DNA from: an uncultured Clostridia bacterium
Lineage (GTDB): Bacteria > Bacillota > Clostridia > Christensenellales > Aristaeellaceae
NCBI GenBank assembly: GCA_947565865.1
Contig: CANOHT010000001.1
Coordinates: 1 to 64,000, forward strand
DNA length: 64,000 bases
Direction of reading: 5' to 3'
Every line of letters begins with the position of its first letter. Within the stretch, counting starts at the first letter, position 1. Both the position numbers and the translations under genes were made by a program. Positions 43,051 through 51,634 of the stretch are shown here, piece after piece. The notes under the pieces were generated by a model. The model was not told the origin of the DNA and did no database searches. It saw only the letters and a list, made by a program, of their open reading frames with translations.

Positions 43051-45542
43051 AGACTCGCCTCCAGCGCCGTCACCGGACCCGTCAGTCCGGTAGGCTTGAT
43101 ATAGTTGAAGAAGGACAGCTCGTCCCGATGAGCGAAAACCAGCGTATTGGTAATTTCCAGCGTCAGACGATGGCAGCCTTCCCCGGCAGGGAAACGGTAG
43201 GGCGGGGCTACCCGATGCCCCAGGGATTCGCCGTCCAGCCAAGCCGATACCGCGCCGCTGACCTGGGGCAGCAGCACAGCCTCGCAGCCCTTGGGCAGTT
43301 CAACTTCCGCCTCATACCGGGCCGCGCCCGAGAACCGCGGATACGTTTCGTTCAGGTCCCGTGGCTCGTCGGTGCGCAGGGCGGGCAGCTCTGTCCCCGG
43401 GAAGGTGATCGTCCACGACGGAGCCAGGGAAGCCGTTTCCTTCCAGCGCCTGGGCGCCTGGGCGGCAGGCCAGTCCTCTATGGGTTCGCCTACTATCATA
43501 AGCTGTCCGGGCTCAATCGTCAAGCAAATCTTTTCGCCGTCGGGCAGCGCTTCACAGCACTGCTGCTCCGGGTCGTAGGCCACGGGGGATGCAAAGGGCT
43601 CCTCTACACGCAGCGTGATGTCGTGGGCCGCCCGCGTATCCTCGTTGAACAGCGCCAGCAGCAGCTTTCCATCCTTGCGATAGGGATAGCAGGAAATGTC
43701 AGGGCTGTCGGACAGGGGCCGCACCGGCAGGGCAGCATGGGCCAGCGCGTCCTCCGCGATGCCGTCAAGGGGCAAAACATGCGTCCCCGCCGTCAGCGCG
43801 GCCATATCCCCTGAGCCTTCGCTCAGACCCTGGGGTATTTCATCCACAAAGACCACCCGGCAGCCGGCGTCCATCAGCGTCCGCAGGCGGCGGAACAGCT
43901 TCTCCGGCCACCACTTGGCCCGGGGAATGTACAGCACATCGTACCGCCCCGCCGTCAGCTGGTCAATGGGCACGATTTCACAGGCAATCTGCCGCAGGGC
44001 CAGCCGCTTCACCAGCGCCTGGGTCTTCATGCAGCCCTTGCCCTGAGCCCATTCCGCCTCGGCGTAATACAGGACGCCCACGCGGGTATCCAGCATGCCG
44101 CCGTCCAGCAGCGCGCCCGTGCGCTCCATATGGCCGAACAGGCGGCTGATGGCGGGCATCAGCGGGTTGAAGCGCCCGAAGTGCGGCGGCGAATCCGGAT
44201 CAGGCAGCGGCTTCAGGCTGAAGGCGTGGGGCGTGAAGTGATTGACGCCCCGAGACAGGAGGAAATTCACCAGATAGCGCATCTCCCCCACATCCTCCTG
44301 CCAGCCGTAAGCACCGAAGATTTCGCACAGGCTGCGGCCCTTTTTCTTAGGGTCCAGCCGCGCGCAGGAGACGGTCATCTGGGCAATCATGTAACGGAAA
44401 AAGTCGTCGTCCGCCTCGAAATCCTGGGTGTTCCAGGCATGGGAGGCGTTGCGGAAATCCGGCCGAAGCTCGTGCAGCACCAAATCCATACCCGCCATGT
44501 CCTGGCCGCTGAGGGCGCGGAAGAAGTGCCCCGCCCCCTGGCCCAGGCGGCTGTGGGCATTGTTCTGCTCGATGACATGGCCGATATAGTCCACCCCATG
44601 GGCACGGCACCAGTCGCCCAGCCGCATGGAGTAGTTCTCCGCGTACAGGCTACTGACGGTATCCATCAGGGCGTAACGGATGCGGGCCGTCTTTTCCCCG
44701 ATGTCGTACCACAGCCCAGGCAGCAGCACACGGGCGTTCTCGTCCAGCCGCGCGCTCAGCAATTCCGGCAGATCCATCCGCCAAGGAATGGGCAGCCGCG
44801 GATACTCGCCCAGCACCGCCCGGCAGCCCCGGCCCGCCCGCAACGCGGGCTCGTCCGAGAAAAAGCCGCGGAAGGTTTTGCCGAACTCGTCCTTCAGATG
44901 AGCGTAATGAGGCTCGTACACCGCGTCGATCATCAGCTGTCCGCCCTCGGGCAGGAGCGGATTGGCAAAAAACTGGGGGGGATTCCGCTCCGAGACATAC
45001 TTGGCCGTCAGCACAAACACGCGCCATTCGCCCTCCGGCACATCCCAGCGAACAAAGCCGTCCTCCACCCGATCCGTCAGGTCGATCAGGTCCGTCAGCG
45101 CCCAGCCACCCTGATCCACAAAGTCCTCCCGCAGCCGTTCCCGATGCAGTCGGCGCCCGGCCACCACGGCCACCAGCATCCCTGCGGCGTCATCCTCACG
45201 CACCAGAATACGCCCGCCCTGCCGGGGGCCGGCGACATCCATGCGGCGTTCGGTCATCATCATGCGGCACAGGGGCGTGCCCTTGGCCGCGCCGTTGGCA
45301 TAGCCCGAGGGAAAATGCGTATCGTCCAGAAGCCAGTAGGTCAGGCCCAGGCGGCGGCATTCATCGGTCAGGATGTCGATTTCCCGCCACCAGCCGGGGC
45401 CCATGAAGTCAGGATGGGTACGGCTCTCGGCGCACAGGCTCCCGCAGCCGGAAGCTGCGATGTCCCGGACGCCCTGGCGCAGCGTCTCCTCGTCCTCCCC
45501 ATGCAGCCACAAAAAGGGCAGCAGATGATCCCCGTGGTTCAT
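43047..45542 (-). CDS. Large glycoside hydrolase-like protein (GH106-related type)
   Basis: An 831-residue cytoplasmic protein. Its N-terminal half is a TIM-barrel type seen in uncharacterised clostridial glycosyl hydrolases: PFLWLHGEDEETLRQGVRDI, GWWREIDILTDECRRLGLTYW, LDDTHFPSGYANG, FFSDEPALRAG. The C-terminal part holds a flavodoxin-like segment (YDVLYIPRAKWWPEK) and a beta-sandwich (SAWLDGESLGHRVAPPYRF) as in GH2/GH106 enzymes. I infer hydrolysis of an oligosaccharide, possibly rhamnose- or uronic-acid-containing; catalytic residues were not identified. AAGGAGG precedes the ATG. Confidence 0.65.
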   Translation of the reverse strand: MNHGDHLLPFLWLHGEDEETLRQGVRDIAASGCGSLCAESRTHPDFMGPGWWREIDILTDECRRLGLTYWLLDDTHFPSGYANGAAKGTPLCRMMMTERRMDVAGPRQGGRILVREDDAAGMLVAVVAGRRLHRERLREDFVDQGGWALTDLIDLTDRVEDGFVRWDVPEGEWRVFVLTAKYVSERNPPQFFANPLLPEGGQLMIDAVYEPHYAHLKDEFGKTFRGFFSDEPALRAGRGCRAVLGEYPRLPIPWRMDLPELLSARLDENARVLLPGLWYDIGEKTARIRYALMDTVSSLYAENYSMRLGDWCRAHGVDYIGHVIEQNNAHSRLGQGAGHFFRALSGQDMAGMDLVLHELRPDFRNASHAWNTQDFEADDDFFRYMIAQMTVSCARLDPKKKGRSLCEIFGAYGWQEDVGEMRYLVNFLLSRGVNHFTPHAFSLKPLPDPDSPPHFGRFNPLMPAISRLFGHMERTGALLDGGMLDTRVGVLYYAEAEWAQGKGCMKTQALVKRLALRQIACEIVPIDQLTAGRYDVLYIPRAKWWPEKLFRRLRTLMDAGCRVVFVDEIPQGLSEGSGDMAALTAGTHVLPLDGIAEDALAHAALPVRPLSDSPDISCYPYRKDGKLLLALFNEDTRAAHDITLRVEEPFASPVAYDPEQQCCEALPDGEKICLTIEPGQLMIVGEPIEDWPAAQAPRRWKETASLAPSWTITFPGTELPALRTDEPRDLNETYPRFSGAARYEAEVELPKGCEAVLLPQVSGAVSAWLDGESLGHRVAPPYRFPAGEGCHRLTLEITNTLVFAHRDELSFFNYIKPTGLTGPVTALEASL

Positions 45543-45659
45543 GATGTTCCTCCTTTGCGCTCGCGCGTCTTCAGGCGCGGCCATGTGCAGCAAAAGCGGC
45601 GGCGCCGCGGCTTTGACCGCAGCGCCGCCGCTCTCACTTGAGCTTTGGTGGTTATACGC

Positions 45660-47258
45660 TTACTTGGCCTGCGCAGCTTCCCAGGCGGCGTTGTAGATTT
45701 CTTCCATCTCCGTCGCGCCGGCGTTGCGGGCGGCTTCCATCACCTTGTCCCAGTTCTCGATGGGCTCCTGGCCGGTGATGTACTTGTCCACTTCCTGCCA
45801 GATGATGTTCTCAACGGCCACCAGCAGCTCGTTATAGCGCTCGGTCTGCTCGGCGTTGAGGGTGGGGGCACGGTTCACGATGCCGATGTCGCGCAGGGCG
45901 GTATCGTTCAGGATGCCCTGGAGCTGAGCGCGGTACTCGTCCTTGGCCTCGTCGGTGCCCTTGAGGTACATGGCCATCTGCTGGTCGGGAGTGGTGTCAT
46001 AGCGGGGGGTGAACTCCAGCAGGCCGATGCCCAGCGCGGAGGACATGTCGTAGATAGCGTTGGCGCCGTTGGCGGCGTACTCAGCCAGAATCTCGTCCTT
46101 GAAGACCTTCACGCCGTCCACCACGTCATAGGTGACGCCTTCCTTGCCCAGGTTGTTCACGTCGGTGCCCTGCTCGGAGTAGCACCAATCCAGGAACTTC
46201 ACGGCCAGGTCGATGTTCTTGGAGGAGGCGGAAATCACCCAGCAGTTCTCGGGGCGATCCAGGGCGTAGGTGGTGTTGCGGGCATAGCCCAGGGAGTTGG
46301 TCAGGGAGGGGATCACTTCCAGCTTGGCACTGGGGTCAATGGTCTGGAGCGCCACATTGAAGTTGCGCACCACGCCGTCGTTATCCACCGTGCAGAAGGC
46401 CTGACCGGAGGACAGCTTCTCGGTCCACAGATCCTTGGTCATGGAAGCGTAGTCGGGATCCAGCACGCCGGCGTTCCACATCTTGTTCAGATAGGTCAGC
46501 ACGGCCTTGAAGTTCTCATGGGCGGGGCCATAATACCACTTGCCGTCCAGCTCGTGGTCAATGTACATGCTGGAATAGGAGCCAAGAGGATAGGCGATGC
46601 AGTCCATCAGCTTGCGGGTGGCGGTGGTGTTGCCAGCCTTGCGGTTGGTCATGCCAATCAGGTTGGGCTCCTTCTCCTTCAGGGCAATCATGACCTCCAG
46701 CAGCTCGTCCCAGGTAGTGGGCACGGGCAGGTCGTACTTGGCCAGCAGGTCGGTACGAATGTTCACCAGGTTGCCGGAAAGGGCCTCGTCAGGATTGTGA
46801 CGATACAGCGTGGGCGCGGCATAGTAATTGCCGTCCACCGTGGCGGAAGCCGCCATGGAGGGATCGGCGTCCAGCAGCGCGAACAGGTTGGGCATCTGGT
46901 CACGGTAATCGCTCAGGTTCACGAACATGCCGTCGCGGGCGTACTGCTGAACGTCCTTGAACTCAACATACATGATGTCAGGCATATCGTCGGTGGCGAT
47001 CATGACGGACTTCTTGTCGGTGTAGGAGGCCTTCGGCGGGGCGTCGATGACCAGCTTCACGTTCAGCAGTTCCTGAATGGTCTGCAGCTTGACGGTATCG
47101 GCCTTGATGGGCTGGTTGGGGTTCTCGTCACGCATCACGCGCAGCTCGACCAGCTCGTCGCTGATCCAGGTGTCGGGATTCTCAGCACTCGCGACAGACA
47201 CCAAAGACAGGGCCATCGCCAGCACCAGAACCAGGGCGGTCAGGCGGGTAAATTTCAT
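45660..47258 (-). CDS. ABC transporter sugar-binding protein (LplA type)
   Basis: A 532-residue extracytoplasmic solute-binding protein of the large family-1 LplA type that captures oligosaccharides for the two permeases downstream in this map. The signal peptide MKFTRLTALVLVLAMALSLV ... SVASA is cleaved before ENP; no lipobox cysteine is present, although such proteins are normally lipoproteins in Gram-positives. Typical internal segments are VPTTWDELLEVMIALKEKEP and AVKFLDWCYSEQG. AGGAGGAAG lies upstream of the ATG. No ATPase gene is in the locus, so a shared MsmK-type ATPase is likely. Confidence 0.88.
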   Translation of the reverse strand: MKFTRLTALVLVLAMALSLVSVASAENPDTWISDELVELRVMRDENPNQPIKADTVKLQTIQELLNVKLVIDAPPKASYTDKKSVMIATDDMPDIMYVEFKDVQQYARDGMFVNLSDYRDQMPNLFALLDADPSMAASATVDGNYYAAPTLYRHNPDEALSGNLVNIRTDLLAKYDLPVPTTWDELLEVMIALKEKEPNLIGMTNRKAGNTTATRKLMDCIAYPLGSYSSMYIDHELDGKWYYGPAHENFKAVLTYLNKMWNAGVLDPDYASMTKDLWTEKLSSGQAFCTVDNDGVVRNFNVALQTIDPSAKLEVIPSLTNSLGYARNTTYALDRPENCWVISASSKNIDLAVKFLDWCYSEQGTDVNNLGKEGVTYDVVDGVKVFKDEILAEYAANGANAIYDMSSALGIGLLEFTPRYDTTPDQQMAMYLKGTDEAKDEYRAQLQGILNDTALRDIGIVNRAPTLNAEQTERYNELLVAVENIIWQEVDKYITGQEPIENWDKVMEAARNAGATEMEEIYNAAWEAAQAK

Positions 47259-47452
47259 GGTTTCTTCCTCCTTGAGTTTTATTTCCACGGACATACATCC
47301 GCAGGATACAGGGAATTCCAGGGCGTCCTCCCTGGGGAGGCGTCGGAAGGCCCGCAGGCACTTCGACTTTGCGCAGCAAGCGATCATGGAAGTTCTGCGA
47401 TGAAACGGGGCGAAGTTCCTCGTTCAAGCAGAATGCCGCTCGAATGAAGGCG

Positions 47453-48337
47453 TCAGCCCTTCACCGAGCCGATCATCACGCCCTTGACGAAGTAGCGCTG
47501 CACGAAGGGATACACGATCAGGATCGGCAGGGTGGTCACGATGATGGTGGCCGAGCGCAGGGTGGAGTCCGTCACCGCGAAGGCCTCGGCATTGGCGCCG
47601 GCAATGGCCGTTTCCTCATTGAACAGACCGCCGATGAGCATGTTGCGCAGCATGATCTGCAGGGGGTACTTTTCCTTGCTGTTGATGTACAGCATGGCGT
47701 CGAAGTAGGCGTTCCAGTGGCTGACGGCGTAGAACAGCAGCATGGTGGCCAGGGTCGCCTTGGTCAGCGGGATGACGATTCGGCCCAGGATAATCAGATC
47801 GTTGGCGCCGTCAAGCTGGGCGGATTCGATGAGGGAATCCGGCAGGGCCTGGAAGGCGGTACGGATGATAATCATGTTGTAGGTGCTGATGGCTCCAGGC
47901 AGGATCAGGGCCCACATGGAGTCCATCAAGTTGTACTGCTTCACCGTCAGGTACATGGGAATCATGCCGCCGGAGAAAAACAGCGTCACCGTCACCATCA
48001 GGGTGAAGAACTTGCGGCCGGAGAAGGTCTTGCGGGAGAGAGGGTAGGCGCACAGGCAGCTCATCCCCAGGTTCACCGCCGTACCCACCACCGTGTAGAC
48101 GATGGTGTTCTTCATGTACATGAACAGTTCGCCCCGCAGGAGCGTCTTGTAGGTCTCAAAGGTGATGCTGCGGGGCAGCAGGGTGATGCCGCCCTTCATG
48201 ACCTCCAGGCCATGGCTAATGGAGATGATGATTTGCAGCCACAGCGGGTAGAGGCAGACCAGCATCAGCAGAGCCAGGAAGACATAGTTGAATACCATGA
48301 ACACCTTGCGGCTGATGCCGCCTTCCTTGATGGGCAT
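47453..48337 (-). CDS. ABC sugar permease (LplC/YtcP type)
   Basis: A 294-residue CUT1 permease with about six membrane helices and the EAA-type cytoplasmic loop LPDSLIESAQLDGANDLIILGRIVIPLTK, which contacts the ATPase. The C-terminal FVQRYFVKGVMIGSVKG is the usual MalG-type end. It pairs with the permease encoded just upstream at 48354-49307. Confidence 0.92.
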   Translation of the reverse strand: MPIKEGGISRKVFMVFNYVFLALLMLVCLYPLWLQIIISISHGLEVMKGGITLLPRSITFETYKTLLRGELFMYMKNTIVYTVVGTAVNLGMSCLCAYPLSRKTFSGRKFFTLMVTVTLFFSGGMIPMYLTVKQYNLMDSMWALILPGAISTYNMIIIRTAFQALPDSLIESAQLDGANDLIILGRIVIPLTKATLATMLLFYAVSHWNAYFDAMLYINSKEKYPLQIMLRNMLIGGLFNEETAIAGANAEAFAVTDSTLRSATIIVTTLPILIVYPFVQRYFVKGVMIGSVKG

Positions 48338-48353
48338 ACGTCTTCCTCCTTCC

Positions 48354-49307
48354 TTACCAGAGCGAAGTTTCGCTGGTTCTGCGCGAGATGTAGTTGGTCA
48401 CGCCCACGAACAGCAAGCTAACAAGCGACTGGAACAGGTTGACGGCCGTGGCGTAGCTGAAGTCGGCCTTGGTAATGCCGCGGCGGTACACATAGGTGGA
48501 AATCACGTCCGCCACGGACTGGTTGGAGCCGGTCATCATCAGCAATACCTTCTGATAGCTGACGTTCATGATTTTGCCCATGGCCAGAATCAGCATGATG
48601 ATGATGGTGGGCAGGATGCCGGGGATGGTGATGTGCAGGGTCTGCTTCCATCTTCCGGCGCCGTCGATGCGGGCCGCCTCGTACAATTCCTGATCCAGCC
48701 CCGACAGCGCGGAGAGGAAGATGATGGAATCCCAGCCGATGCTCTGCCACACGTTGGAGCCGATGTACATGGGCCGGAAATACTGCGCGTCGTTCAGGAA
48801 GTTGATTTTATCAAAGCCCAGGGACGCAATGATTTCATTGACGATGCCCGTGGAGTTGAACATGGTGTTCAGCATACCCACCACCACCACCGTGGACAGG
48901 AAGTGAGGCAGGTAGGTGACCGTCTGCACCACGCGCTTGTAGCGGGTGGAGGTAAGCTCGTTGAGTAGCAGCGCCAGGATGATGGGCGCGGGGAAGGTAA
49001 CGAGCAGGTTTTCCACATTCAGGACAATGGTATTCTTGAACACCGTCCAGAAGTAAGGATCATTGACCACCTGCAGTACATACTTCATGCCATGCTGGCT
49101 GGTCCAGGGGCTGCCGGGTATGCCCAGCTTGGGCTTGAAATCCTTGAAGGCAATGGTCACGCCGTACATGGGGTAGTACCAGAACAGGATGTAGTACAGC
49201 GCAGGCAAAAGCATTATCAGGTACAGCCATCTGTCGCGCTTGAGGGCGCGGATCACCCGGGTGCTCCAAGGCACGTTATAGCCCAGGGACTTGGGCAGGT
49301 CAGTCAT
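48354..49307 (-). CDS. ABC sugar permease (LplB/YtqP type)
   Basis: A 317-residue CUT1 permease. It has an N-terminal helix (LYLIMLLPALYYILFWYYP), the extracytoplasmic GVTIAFKDFKP region, and the EAA loop (LSGLDQELYEAARIDGAGRWKQTLHITIPG). It forms the transmembrane channel with the LplC-type protein. It begins 17 bases after the propeller gene at 49325, in the same operon. Confidence 0.92.
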   Translation of the reverse strand: MTDLPKSLGYNVPWSTRVIRALKRDRWLYLIMLLPALYYILFWYYPMYGVTIAFKDFKPKLGIPGSPWTSQHGMKYVLQVVNDPYFWTVFKNTIVLNVENLLVTFPAPIILALLLNELTSTRYKRVVQTVTYLPHFLSTVVVVGMLNTMFNSTGIVNEIIASLGFDKINFLNDAQYFRPMYIGSNVWQSIGWDSIIFLSALSGLDQELYEAARIDGAGRWKQTLHITIPGILPTIIIMLILAMGKIMNVSYQKVLLMMTGSNQSVADVISTYVYRRGITKADFSYATAVNLFQSLVSLLFVGVTNYISRRTSETSLW

Positions 49308-49324
49308 CCTTCGTCACTCCTTTG

Positions 49325-50464
49325 TTACAGCTTGGTCCAGTCCGCCGTCATGACAACGATCATTTCCTTGTTGATCGACACGGTGACAATCAGCCGGTCT
49401 TCCTCCGCCAGCACGGTGGGATAACCGTAGACGCCGTTTTTGTCGATGCCCGGGTAGCGGCCCTTATACTGTTCGTCCGCCAGGAGGTAATGCTCCCTCC
49501 AGTCCAGGCCGTCCCGGGAAAGGGACAAGGCCAGCACATGGCGGGTTCTGGGCGGGAACGGATCCGGGGTGCCGACATAAAAGTACCGCTTGTCCGGCAG
49601 ACGTCCGAGGAAAAACTTCGTCCTGTTATCAGTAAAGTCCGTCCGCTCGGGCAGCGACCAGGTTTCGCCCTCGTCATCGCTGAAACAGGCCCACAGCCAG
49701 GGCGTGGCCGAACGAAGATACAGCCACAGCCGCCCGCTGTCCTGCTGAATCCAGGAGCCCTCGCACAGCGCCACATGGGTGTCGCTCACCAGGCCGGGCA
49801 AATCATCCTCGCTGCGCACATCCTCCGGCCGGTTGCCGTAGCCCTCCGGGCAGATGGTGACGCCCTTCCAGCCGGATACGCCGTCGTCACAGTCGGAGTA
49901 AGCCACGTTCCGTCCTCCGGCGGAGAACAGACGCCCCGACTTCAGCCGGCCCACAGGCATGTTGCCGCCAAAGGCCGCCAAAGGCGTGGGACTTGACCAA
50001 TGAACGCCGTCGACGGATGTCCGATAATGGAAGTCCAGGATTCTCCGCCCCTGCCCGCCCATCTGGCGGCAGCCGTTCCGCAGCACCTCCGGGCTGTATT
50101 CCAGCGTCACATAGTACGCGATCAGGGTATCGCCGTGGACATACAGGCCGGATGGAATCAGCGCCTGATGGGCGGGATCCTCCGGCTCCGCCAGCACCCG
50201 AACCGGCTCCCAGGCCGTGAGGTCATCGCTCATGGTGCACACAACCCGCTGGCCCACATCATCCTCATGGAGATGACCCTGACTGCTACACAGGAAATAC
50301 CTGCCCTTGAAACGGATCATGTGCGGGTGATGGGCATAGCTCCATTCATCGCAGGGTTCCAGCACCACCCGGGTGGTCGTCGCCAGCTTGGGACGGACGC
50401 CCTCTACCCGGTAGTGGTTGCTGATGGGAAGCGCCATGTCGTCATCACCGTCCTTATCGTTCAT
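49325..50464 (-). CDS. Beta-propeller glycosidase-like protein (sialidase superfamily type)
   Basis: A 379-residue cytoplasmic protein, first gene of the carbohydrate operon. Asp-box-like elements FSDDEGETWSLPE, SLSRDGLDWREHY and RTSVDGVHWSSP and the segment HHPHMIRFKGRYFLCSSQ suggest a five- or six-bladed propeller like GH33/43/130-type enzymes. It is not clearly homologous along its length to the 602-residue propeller at 40273. The start may be 50464, or 50437 (MALPISN); neither has a strong ribosome site. Function is inferred from context only. Confidence 0.62.
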   Translation of the reverse strand: MNDKDGDDDMALPISNHYRVEGVRPKLATTTRVVLEPCDEWSYAHHPHMIRFKGRYFLCSSQGHLHEDDVGQRVVCTMSDDLTAWEPVRVLAEPEDPAHQALIPSGLYVHGDTLIAYYVTLEYSPEVLRNGCRQMGGQGRRILDFHYRTSVDGVHWSSPTPLAAFGGNMPVGRLKSGRLFSAGGRNVAYSDCDDGVSGWKGVTICPEGYGNRPEDVRSEDDLPGLVSDTHVALCEGSWIQQDSGRLWLYLRSATPWLWACFSDDEGETWSLPERTDFTDNRTKFFLGRLPDKRYFYVGTPDPFPPRTRHVLALSLSRDGLDWREHYLLADEQYKGRYPGIDKNGVYGYPTVLAEEDRLIVTVSINKEMIVVMTADWTKL

Positions 50465-50467
50465 TAT

Positions 50468-50478
50468 TACTGAACACC
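50468..50478 (-). promoter_or_regulatory. Putative IclR operator, operon side
   Basis: Read on the minus strand this is GGTGTTCAGTA, the same 11-mer found downstream of the divergent promoter at 50620-50630. It sits about 10-20 bases after the predicted start of the operon transcript. It is part of a perfect 5-3-5 palindrome, TGAAC-ACC-GTTCA, at 50471-50483. Confidence 0.55.
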
Positions 50479-50494
50479 GTTCATTTGATAATTC

Positions 50495-50523
50495 ATTTTA
50501 GCATGATTGATTTTCTTTGTCAA
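50495..50523 (-). promoter_or_regulatory. Near-consensus promoter of the carbohydrate operon
   Basis: On the minus strand TTGACA (50518-50523), exactly 17 bases, then TAAAAT (50495-50500). The predicted start is near 50488, about 25 bases upstream of the first gene. Its strength suggests that control is by repression. Confidence 0.75.
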
Positions 50524-50587
50524 CAGGGAATCACAAATTCATTTTTTGGTTAATGTGAAAAAATATCTCCCGTATCTTCCACACCTC

Positions 50588-50616
50588 TTGACAAGAAGCC
50601 CCGTATCCAATATGAT
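50588..50616 (+). promoter_or_regulatory. Near-consensus promoter of the lyase-IclR transcript
   Basis: TTGACA (50588-50593), exactly 17 bases, then TATGAT (50611-50616). Transcription should start near 50623, within the 11-mer putative operator, and lead into the DapA-family gene at 50672. Confidence 0.75.
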
Positions 50617-50619
50617 ATA

Positions 50620-50630
50620 GGTGTTCAGTA
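50620..50630 (+). promoter_or_regulatory. Putative IclR operator, lyase side
   Basis: GGTGTTCAGTA overlaps the predicted transcription start. It is identical, and in the same orientation relative to transcription, to the motif in the opposing promoter (50468-50478). Confidence 0.55.
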
Positions 50631-50671
50631 TGACAGAATGCTGTCCAGTAAAATAACGGAGGGATTTCCGA

Positions 50672-51595
50672 ATGCCTATACAGCACTGCAACGGTCTATG
50701 GCCCGTGATGATTACCCCCTTCACCCCGGAGGGCGACATTGATTACGCCTCTCTGGAGCGGCTGATCGCATGGTATGAGGAGCATGGCGCCACCGGCCTG
50801 TTCGCCGCCTGCCAGTCCAGCGAGATTTTTTTCCTTTCCTTAAAAGAGCGCGCAGAGCTGGTCTCTTTTGTCAAGCGGCATGCTCATGTGCCCGTCATCG
50901 CCTCGGGCCACACCTCCTCCAGCCTTTCGGATCAGGCCGAGGAGCTGAACCTGATGCGCAAGGCCGGCGCGGATGCCCTCATCCTGATTACCAACCGCCT
51001 GTGCCTTCCCGGCCAGGCGGAGGCGTCCTTCCTGCCCCGCCTGCAAGCATTGATGCGCATGCTCGATCCCGAGACGCCGCTGGGCTTCTATGAGTGCCCC
51101 TATCCTTTCAAGCGGCTGATTACCCTGGATGAACTGAAGTGGTGCGCCGAATCCGGCCGCTTCACCTTCATGAAGGATACCTGCTGCGACATGGCGCTGA
51201 TCCGCAAACGCCTGGATGTGCTCCATGGCAGCGATCTGCACTTGTTCAACGCCAACACCACCACCCTGCTGGAAACCCTGCGGGCGGGCGGCGCGGGCTT
51301 CTCCGGCGTGATGATGAACTTCCACATGGAGCTGTACCGCTGGCTGTGGCAGAACTGGCAGAGCCAGCCTGAGAAGGCCGAGCTGGTACAAGCCTACCTG
51401 ACGATCTTCTCCGAGATTGAGCGGCAGTACTACCCCGTCAACGCCAAATATCACCTGAAGGCCATCGAGGGCGTACTGGCTTCGGCCGCAGCCCGCGTTC
51501 TGCCCGAGGCCGGACTGACCGAGACCTTCCGGGACGAGGTGCGCCAGATGGACAAGGCCGCCCGCCACGTCCTCAGCACCCTTTGCCGCAATTAA
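50672..51595 (+). CDS. DapA/NanA-family class I aldolase (dihydrodipicolinate synthase family)
   Basis: A 307-residue (beta/alpha)8 aldolase forming a Schiff base with a keto acid. The catalytic Lys is in FTFMKDTCCD (about residue 168) and the Tyr in LGFYECPYPF (about 139); the GxxGE-type region reads ATGLFAACQSSEIFFLS. Family members cleave N-acetylneuraminate or keto-deoxy sugar acids, or make dihydrodipicolinate; the sugar locus favours a catabolic lyase. CGGAGGG precedes the ATG. Confidence 0.85.
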   Translation: MPIQHCNGLWPVMITPFTPEGDIDYASLERLIAWYEEHGATGLFAACQSSEIFFLSLKERAELVSFVKRHAHVPVIASGHTSSSLSDQAEELNLMRKAGADALILITNRLCLPGQAEASFLPRLQALMRMLDPETPLGFYECPYPFKRLITLDELKWCAESGRFTFMKDTCCDMALIRKRLDVLHGSDLHLFNANTTTLLETLRAGGAGFSGVMMNFHMELYRWLWQNWQSQPEKAELVQAYLTIFSEIERQYYPVNAKYHLKAIEGVLASAAARVLPEAGLTETFRDEVRQMDKAARHVLSTLCRN

Positions 51596-51634
51596 GCCCC
51601 TGCGCTGAAAAGCAGAATGAAAGGAGGCGTCTCC

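Noticed and set aside
45645..47447. Plus-strand frame of 600 codons opposite the sugar-binding protein
   Set aside because: Val/Gly/His-rich mirror of the real gene, no ribosome site.
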